A DNA stretch of 11,746 bases from Streptococcaceae bacterium (lineage in GTDB: Bacteria > Bacillota > Bacilli > Lactobacillales > Streptococcaceae): the NCBI GenBank assembly GCA_031270215.1, contig JAISYB010000169.1, positions 1 through 11,746 on the forward strand, in the 5' to 3' direction. Below, piece after piece: positions 7,466 through 11,746 of the stretch. A program made the position numbers and the translations under genes. The notes under the pieces were generated by a model. The model was not told where the DNA came from. It did not search any database and was given only the letters and a program-made list of their open reading frames with translations. How positions within the stretch are numbered: the first letter of the stretch is position 1; every line of letters begins with the position of its first letter.

Positions 7466-8656
7466 ATGATGATTAAATTTAAACGCGTACATCTCATCGT
7501 TTTAGACTCGGTAGGTATCGGAGAAGCGCCAGATGCAGCCGCTTTTGGTGATGTTGGCAGCGATACTTTGGGGCATATTGCTTTATCTGTTAAGCTAAAA
7601 TTGCCTAATCTAGCTCTTCTAGGGCTGGGAAATATTCCAAGAGCGAAGCAGCTTAAAGGCATTTTGCCAGTAAAGCTACCACTTGGTTATGTGAGTAAGC
7701 TTGAGGAGGTTTCTTGTGGCAAGGACACAATGACGGGGCATTGGGAGTTAATGGGGTTGAATATCAAAACGCCATTTCAAGTATTTCCTGATGGTTTTCC
7801 AGAGGCGTTGCTTAAGCAAATCGAGGACTTTTCAGGTCGCAGGATTATCCGAGAAGCCAATAAACCCTACTCCGGTACAGAGGTAATTAATGATTTCGGT
7901 GCAAGGCAGCAGCAAACCGGTGAACTGATTGTCTACACTTCTGCTGATCCGGTGCTACAAATCGCAGCTCATGAGGCTGTTATTCCGGTAGAAGAGCTTT
8001 ACAGGATTTGTGAATATACTAGGAGTATCACACGTAGCGCACCGTATATGATTGGAAGAATTATCGCTCGACCATATATCGGTCAGCCTGGAAAATACAC
8101 GCGCAGCGCTTTGCGCCATGATTATGCGCTAAGTCCATTTGGTAGAACGATTTTAGATGAGCTAAAGGCTGCGGGATTTGCTACAATTGCCATTGGTAAG
8201 ATTAATGACATCTTCAATGGGCAAGGGGTGAGCACAAGTGTTCGGACAAAGGATAATATGGATGGTGTGAACAAATTACTTGAGGTGATTCAGCAGGATT
8301 TTATCGGAATTAGCTTCACTAATCTTGTGGATTTTGATGCTTTATATGGACATCGGCGAGATGTTTTAGGATATGCTAAGGCTTTGGAGGACTTTGACGC
8401 ACGTTTGCCTGAAATTTTTGAACAAATGCATGTTGATGATTTGCTTATCATTACGGCAGATCATGGCAATGATCCGACTTTTCACGGCACAGACCATACC
8501 AGAGAGTTTGTACCATTTGTAGCCTTCAGCAAAAGCTTTCAACGTACGGGCGTGCTTCCTATCGGGCATTATGCGGATATTTCAGCAACGCTTGCAGAAA
8601 ATTTTGGCGTTAAGCCAACTGAAAATGGGCAAAGCTTTTTAAGTAGATTGGAGTAG
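7466..8656 (+). CDS. deoB: Phosphopentomutase
   Basis: DeoB interconverts ribose- or deoxyribose-1-phosphate and the 5-phosphates, linking the phosphorylases Pdp and PunA to DeoC and the pentose phosphate pathway. It is 396 residues and full length, an alkaline-phosphatase superfamily metalloenzyme with two Mn ions. The first metal site is LDSVGIGEAPDA with D14. The phosphorylated threonine is T88 in GKDTMTGHWE. The second metal cluster lies in LVDFDALYGHRRD, ITADHGNDPTFHGTDHTRE and the later H of GHYADI. The start is one of two adjacent ATGs (7466 or 7469), after a weak GAAAG. It follows cdd by 21 bp, and punA starts immediately after its stop. Confidence 0.98.
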   Translation: MMIKFKRVHLIVLDSVGIGEAPDAAAFGDVGSDTLGHIALSVKLKLPNLALLGLGNIPRAKQLKGILPVKLPLGYVSKLEEVSCGKDTMTGHWELMGLNIKTPFQVFPDGFPEALLKQIEDFSGRRIIREANKPYSGTEVINDFGARQQQTGELIVYTSADPVLQIAAHEAVIPVEELYRICEYTRSITRSAPYMIGRIIARPYIGQPGKYTRSALRHDYALSPFGRTILDELKAAGFATIAIGKINDIFNGQGVSTSVRTKDNMDGVNKLLEVIQQDFIGISFTNLVDFDALYGHRRDVLGYAKALEDFDARLPEIFEQMHVDDLLIITADHGNDPTFHGTDHTREFVPFVAFSKSFQRTGVLPIGHYADISATLAENFGVKPTENGQSFLSRLE

Positions 8657-8659
8657 ATG

Positions 8660-9478
8660 ATGAAATTAATTGATAAATTAAATGAAACACTTACCTATCT
8701 TCAAGCCAGAGGTGTGGGCAAGGTTGATCTTGGCTTGATTTTAGGCTCAGGTTTAGGGGAATTGGCAGATGAGATTAACTCAACTGTCAGAATCGACTAC
8801 GCAAATATTCCGCATTTTCAAAAAACGACAGTCACAGGACATGCGGGCTGCTTAATCTATGGTGAGCTTTCGGGTAAGCAGGTTTTGTTAATGCAGGGGC
8901 GATTTCATTTCTATGAAGGCTACTCAATGGCTGAGATTACCTATCCTGTCCGTTTGATGACAAAGCTTGGTGCACGTGGATTGATTGTGACGAATGCTGC
9001 CGGAGGTGTTAATGCAGCTTTTAAGCCAAGCGATTTGATGTTAATTTCTGACCATATCAACTATAATGGACAAAACCCATTGATTGGAGAGAATGCCGAA
9101 GCGTTTGGGACAAGATTTCCGGATATGAGTGCTGCCTATGATAAAGAATACCGTCAGATTGCTAAAAAAGCGGCAAGTCAGCTTGATATTGATTTGGTTG
9201 AGGGTATTTACATGTTTTTTTCAGGTCCAAGCTATGAAACACCTGCTGAAATCAGATTTGCAAGAACAATCGGTGCTGATGCGGTTGGGATGTCAAGCGT
9301 TCCAGAGGTCATCGTTGCCCGACACAGTGGGCTAAGAGTCCTAGGTATCTCAGCGATTTCCAACTATGCAAGCGGCATGCAGGGGACACTTGACCATAGT
9401 GAAATCATCTCTATTACCGAGAAAATTAAACCTAAGTTTAAAGAACTCATCAAGCAAATTCTTGAGGAGCTGGACTAA
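8660..9478 (+). CDS. punA: Purine-nucleoside phosphorylase, trimeric PNP family
   Basis: This protein phosphorolyses guanosine, inosine and their deoxy forms to base plus (deoxy)ribose-1-phosphate. It is 272 residues from ATG 8660, preferred over the adjacent ATG 8657 because TTGGAG (8648-8653) then stands at the usual 6-base spacing. Family motifs include the phosphate loop LILGSGLG (S30), TVTGHAG, MQGRFHFYEGY, TNAAGGV, SGPSYETPAE with the base-binding E193, and GMSSVPEVIVARH. The base-contacting asparagine is N235 in SAISNYASGM, where the surrounding residues are less typical than the common TNxAAG. The trimeric class prefers 6-oxopurines, so adenosine would need prior deamination or another enzyme. 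The name punA separates it from hexameric DeoD. Confidence 0.95.
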   Translation: MKLIDKLNETLTYLQARGVGKVDLGLILGSGLGELADEINSTVRIDYANIPHFQKTTVTGHAGCLIYGELSGKQVLLMQGRFHFYEGYSMAEITYPVRLMTKLGARGLIVTNAAGGVNAAFKPSDLMLISDHINYNGQNPLIGENAEAFGTRFPDMSAAYDKEYRQIAKKAASQLDIDLVEGIYMFFSGPSYETPAEIRFARTIGADAVGMSSVPEVIVARHSGLRVLGISAISNYASGMQGTLDHSEIISITEKIKPKFKELIKQILEELD

Positions 9479-9480
9479 AA

Positions 9481-9912
9481 ATGTTAATTTATAATGAAAG
9501 TCTTGCGGAGGCTGAGCAAATTCTTGGGCGTTTAGTTGATGAGATTAAAGCAAGTCCGGTATTTCTAAATCTCAAAAATGCCAAGAGAAATTTTAATAAC
9601 GATAGCAAATTACAGGAGGAGGTTGCAGCTTTTCTAAAGGCGCGCGATTTGTTTTTGGAGCAGGAGCAATACATTGCCTTTAGACCAGAGCTTAAGGCGG
9701 AAAAGCTTGCATTAATTCGCAGGAAGCGTCAGCTGGATATGTATCAGCTTGTGATGGATTTAAAGTTTGCTGAAAATGAAATGCAGCAACTCCTAGATGA
9801 TGTTTTATCAGAGCTTGCAGAGGTTTTTTCAGATAAAATAGAGCTTAGAACGAGTAACCCAATCAGTAAATTTAAGAAAGGAGGTCACCATGGAAAATGT
9901 ATTAGAACTTAA
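9481..9912 (+). CDS. ylbF: YlbF/YmcA family protein
   Basis: This 143-residue, almost wholly helical protein is rich in Glu, Lys, Gln and Leu. Family-typical segments are SLAEAEQILGRLVDEIKASP, LKNAKRNFNNDSKLQEEVAAF and the EKLALIRRKRQLDMYQLV region. In Bacillus subtilis YlbF, YmcA and YaaT form a complex that influences RNase Y-dependent mRNA maturation, competence, sporulation and biofilm formation. That role is known for the family, not shown here. ATG 9481 lies 2 bases after the punA stop, with GAGGAG (9466-9471) inside punA, so it is almost certainly on the nucleoside operon transcript. Its last residues (KKGGHHGK) are encoded by the strong ribosome binding site of ylbG and lie in a 23-bp overlap with it, so the C-terminal tail is probably not conserved. 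Confidence 0.88.
   Translation: MLIYNESLAEAEQILGRLVDEIKASPVFLNLKNAKRNFNNDSKLQEEVAAFLKARDLFLEQEQYIAFRPELKAEKLALIRRKRQLDMYQLVMDLKFAENEMQQLLDDVLSELAEVFSDKIELRTSNPISKFKKGGHHGKCIRT
9877..9889 (+). promoter_or_regulatory. Near-perfect Shine-Dalgarno site of ylbG inside ylbF
   Basis: AAAGGAGGT at 9877-9885, 5 bases before ATG 9890, is the strongest ribosome binding site in the window. It fixes the ylbG start, even though that start lies within the ylbF coding sequence in another frame. Confidence 0.85.
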
Positions 9913-10204
9913 TCGCAGGCGTTTGATTGCCATTTATTTCTATAATCCAAAGTTTTTAAAGAACTTAAAACGTTTTGGCGAGATTTTCTACATCTCTAAT
10001 AAGCTGAAATATGCTTTGATGTATGTTGAGGATAAGGAGGTTGATGTACTGATTAAACAGATTGAACACCTCCACTTTGTCAGAGAGGTCGTTGAAAGCT
10101 TCAGACCGGACATCGAGATGAATTTTGCCGATCGTATCGGTAAATTTAACTATCAAGAAGACGATAGAGAAAATCAAAAAATAGAATTAAAGCTGAAATG
10201 CTAA
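9890..10204 (+). CDS. ylbG: YlbG family protein (DUF2129)
   Basis: This is a 104-residue protein. The N-terminus RRRLIAIYFYNPKFLKNLKRFG and the YISNKLKYALMYVED and HFVREVVESFRPDIE segments match the YlbG/DUF2129 family. These are small cytosolic proteins, about 90 residues, found in Bacilli often next to ylbF and of unknown molecular function. The fold suggested by alternating strands and helices is a small alpha/beta domain. The extra length is a charged tail (YQEDDRENQKIELK). It overlaps ylbF by 23 bp, and its start is set by the strong AAAGGAGGT. It is the last gene of the operon, with a terminator about 45 bp downstream. Confidence 0.9.
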   Translation: MENVLELNRRRLIAIYFYNPKFLKNLKRFGEIFYISNKLKYALMYVEDKEVDVLIKQIEHLHFVREVVESFRPDIEMNFADRIGKFNYQEDDRENQKIELKLKC

Positions 10205-10537
10205 AAGCCTAATTGGCACTAATTTGACGGTTATAGCATCAAAAAAATGGGTCTGCGGGATATGTCGCAGACCTCTTTTAGTATTTTCAATTACAGTTCA
10301 ATCTCGGGATAGACACAAGCGGTTCCGACTAGTCAGCACCTAAGAAAAATCCAAAATGCGTAAGCAAATTTTTATGACATGTCAATGTCCGAAAAAACAA
10401 GGCAGAAAGCTCCTAATCCTTTATAAGTAAGTTACTGACGACCGAGCGGCAGAAGTCGTTCATATGGAAACGAGTGATTTAGTTAAAAGCTTTAAATCTC
10501 TGATTTACTAGCTGAGTGGCTTTGGGAGATAAGCTTT
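10205..10537. other. 333-bp intergenic region with no recognised gene
   Basis: Between ylbG and ansA, which converge, lie two terminators (listed separately) and about 200 bp of unexplained sequence at 10281-10484. No RNA gene could be recognised. Small structural marks are the palindrome GACTAGTC (10328-10335), the inverted repeat GACAT-GTCA-ATGTC (10376-10389), and TCGTT...AACGA around CATATGG near 10457-10474. An open stretch without an early start codon at 10431-10508 reads as plausible protein (TDDRAAEVVHMETSDLVKSF) and may be a decayed gene end. Nothing here is certain beyond the terminators. Confidence 0.5.
10250..10285 (+). terminator. Rho-independent terminator of the nucleoside operon (bidirectional)
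   Basis: A perfect 8-bp stem GGTCTGCG/CGCAGACC (10250-10257 and 10266-10273) with an 8-base loop is followed by TCTTTTAGTATTTTC. On the minus strand the same stem is followed by CATTTTTTTG, so it can also stop transcripts coming from ansA. It lies 45 bp after the ylbG stop. Confidence 0.9.
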
Positions 10538-10538
10538 T
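10485..10538 (-). terminator. Probable ansA terminator hairpin
   Basis: AAAAGCTT plus ATCTC (10485-10492 and 10496-10500, separated by a TAA bulge) pair with GAGATAAGCTTTT (10526-10538), leaving a 25-base apical part. On the minus strand the stem begins at the ansA stop codon and ends in GCTTTTAAC, a short U run. The bulge and long loop make it less convincing than the other two terminators. Confidence 0.55.
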
Positions 10539-11506
10539 TACCACTTAATATATTCTCTGAGCTGCCTGCCATCAATTCCGGCATTAAGCGCAATAAGGAG
10601 CTTTAATCTTGCCTTCTGAGCGTTAATCCCTTTGCAGAAAATTACGCCCATTTCTTTAAGTTGTCCGCCACCACCTTGATAGTGATAGATTGCCTCAGTA
10701 ATACCATTAAAGCAGCGTGAAACAAGAATAACCGGAATATCCGCTGCTAAAATTCGTTCTAAGCCTTTGGCAGCAAGTGGTGGTAGGTTGCCAGCGCCCA
10801 GAGCTTCGATAACTAAGCCGTCTAAAAGTGCTACATCAAGGAGGTTAAACAATACATCAGTCATACCTGCGTATGCCTTAATGATTGGGATATTTCCATC
10901 AATGGTTGTAATATCTAAAACAATGTCATCTGCGCTAGCTTGAAAGTAGATGATTTTACTTTTGGTTACCAAGCCTAGCGGGCCACGAGTTGGTGTCTTA
11001 AAGGTTGCAACATTGGTTGTATGTGTCTTTGTAACATATTTAGCGGTATGGATCTCGTCATTCATCACGACGAGAACACCTTTATAGCGTGAGCTCTCAT
11101 CGCTTGCTACACGGATTGCTGTTAGATAATTATAAATACCATCACTGCCGATTTCGTTATTGCTACGCATTGCGCCGGTTAAGACGATTGGATACTTTTC
11201 ACGTAATGTTGTATCTAGGAAGAATGCAGTTTCCTCTAGTGTATCTGTTCCATGAGTAATGACAATTCCTTTGACAAATTCATCACGAAAAGCGCGTTGA
11301 CATCTTTCTTTTAACGCTAACATATCCTTTGGTGTGACGTGTGGGCTGGGTAGGTTGGCAAAATCTTCAACGACAAGCTCAAGCTCGTCTTCGGTGGTCA
11401 AGGCGGTATCTAAAAGTGGATTTTGTGCACTGACAACGACCTTTCCGCTTGCAGTTTCCGTCATAGAGATTGTTCCACCAGTATGTAAAACTAATATTTT
11501 TTTCAT
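10538..11506 (-). CDS. ansA: Type I L-asparaginase (cytosolic)
   Basis: This enzyme hydrolyses L-asparagine to aspartate and ammonia. It has 322 residues and no signal peptide, which points to the cytoplasm. Active-site residues are the nucleophile T12 in LHTGGTIS, the second triad T-D pair in ITHGTDTLEETAFFLD, and the lysine in VTKTHTTNVATF; LTGAMRSNNEIGSDG is also conserved. The C-terminal domain carries AYAGMTDVLF and LEALGAGN-like sequence (VIEALGAGNLPP). The start is clear, with AAGGAG (11512-11517) 5 bases before ATG 11506. That site overlaps the stop codon of the upstream alkyltransferase gene, so the two are translationally coupled. Glutaminase side activity cannot be judged from sequence. 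Confidence 0.95.
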   Translation of the reverse strand: MKKILVLHTGGTISMTETASGKVVVSAQNPLLDTALTTEDELELVVEDFANLPSPHVTPKDMLALKERCQRAFRDEFVKGIVITHGTDTLEETAFFLDTTLREKYPIVLTGAMRSNNEIGSDGIYNYLTAIRVASDESSRYKGVLVVMNDEIHTAKYVTKTHTTNVATFKTPTRGPLGLVTKSKIIYFQASADDIVLDITTIDGNIPIIKAYAGMTDVLFNLLDVALLDGLVIEALGAGNLPPLAAKGLERILAADIPVILVSRCFNGITEAIYHYQGGGGQLKEMGVIFCKGINAQKARLKLLIALNAGIDGRQLREYIKW

Positions 11507-11515
11507 TACTGCTCC

Positions 11516-11746
11516 TTATTGCTGAATTTCAAAGGCTAATAGCTTTTGTCTTAGAGTAAGCATTTGCTGATTATTGCCGAAGTAGCCAGTAGACTTACCA
11601 TTTTGATTAACGACACGATGACAGGGAATGACTAAGGCATATGGATTATGTTTTAAGGCGTTCGCCACAGCTCGTGCTTTACCCGCTTCATCAATCATCT
11701 GGGCAATTTCGCTGTAGGTCATTACTTGACCGAAAGGAATACTTTG
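11516..11746 (-). CDS. ogt: Methylated-DNA--protein-cysteine methyltransferase (O6-alkylguanine repair), 5' end outside window
   Basis: The frame is open to the last base of the window. Residues IPFGQV precede the first visible Met (11722), so that Met is internal and about 77 C-terminal residues are seen. The DNA-binding helix region is TYSEIAQMIDEAGKARAVANALKHNP with the base-flipping arginine in ARAV. The active-site motif is VIPCHRVV, with the alkyl-accepting cysteine. Such proteins irreversibly transfer O6-alkyl groups from guanine to themselves. After the active site the sequence GYFGNNQQMLTLRQKLLAFE departs from the common GYxGGLxxKxxLL pattern, in the substrate-pocket segment. The stop codon is built into the ansA ribosome binding site (TAAGGAG), 9 bp before ansA. 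Confidence 0.9.
   Translation of the reverse strand, partial: QSIPFGQVMTYSEIAQMIDEAGKARAVANALKHNPYALVIPCHRVVNQNGKSTGYFGNNQQMLTLRQKLLAFEIQQ

Noticed and set aside
7441..7662. Minus-strand open frame of 73 codons over the start of deoB
   Set aside because: It is the antisense shadow of conserved deoB codons, with no translation signals.
10374..10430. Possible 18-residue peptide starting MTCQCPKK
   Set aside because: No ribosome binding site precedes the ATG, and so short a frame is expected by chance.
1..11746. CRISPR array, tRNA or rRNA genes, insertion-sequence ends
   Set aside because: I saw no regularly spaced repeats, no tRNA cloverleaf or rRNA signature, and no transposase frame with terminal inverted repeats.

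Overview
The window looks like a low-GC Gram-positive chromosome of the order Lactobacillales, most likely Streptococcaceae (Lactococcus- or Streptococcus-like). The evidence is AT-rich coding, AAGGAG-type ribosome binding sites, a coaA gene divergent from an RsmC-like methyltransferase followed by pdp-deoC-cdd, and Firmicute-specific families such as YlbF and YlbG. The genus is an inference from gene order and protein style; no marker gene settles it.

Region 1 (1-1618, + strand) is the end of an integrated mobile element. It holds the C-terminus of an unrecognised protein, an intact small DUF3173-type protein (probable recombination directionality or accessory factor), and a tyrosine recombinase broken by two single-base deletions into three reading frames. 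The recombinase stops 78 bp from the 3' end of guaA, a gene whose 3' end is a known integration hotspot, so the element boundary probably lies at or in the last guaA codons. Between them sits a strong terminator inside a longer inverted repeat that reaches into the guaA stop region.

Region 2 (1697-4226, - strand) holds two housekeeping genes: guaA (GMP synthase, TTG start) and, upstream of it, coaA (pantothenate kinase). They are probably co-transcribed. Divergent from coaA, across a 256-bp intergenic region, is region 3.

Region 3 (4483-10204, + strand) is a tightly packed run of eight genes: an RsmC-like methyltransferase, pdp, deoC, cdd, deoB, punA, ylbF and ylbG. The middle five form a nearly complete nucleoside salvage and catabolism pathway. 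Cdd deaminates cytidine and deoxycytidine, Pdp and PunA phosphorolyse pyrimidine and purine nucleosides, DeoB converts (deoxy)ribose-1-phosphate to the 5-phosphate, and DeoC cleaves deoxyribose-5-phosphate to glyceraldehyde-3-phosphate and acetaldehyde. Gene junctions overlap or are spaced by 0 to about 25 bp, and a clear terminator follows ylbG. No nucleoside transporter or DeoR-type regulator is present in the window. ylbF and ylbG (RNA-processing/competence accessory families) appear to ride on this operon.

Region 4 (10205-10537) is a gap without a recognised gene, bounded by one terminator at each end. Region 5 (10538-11746, - strand) holds a type I asparaginase (ansA) preceded by the C-terminal part of an O6-alkylguanine-DNA alkyltransferase-like protein that runs off the window.

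Overall most of the window is ordinary core genome. The most informative part is the guaA junction, with its disabled integrase and extended palindrome.
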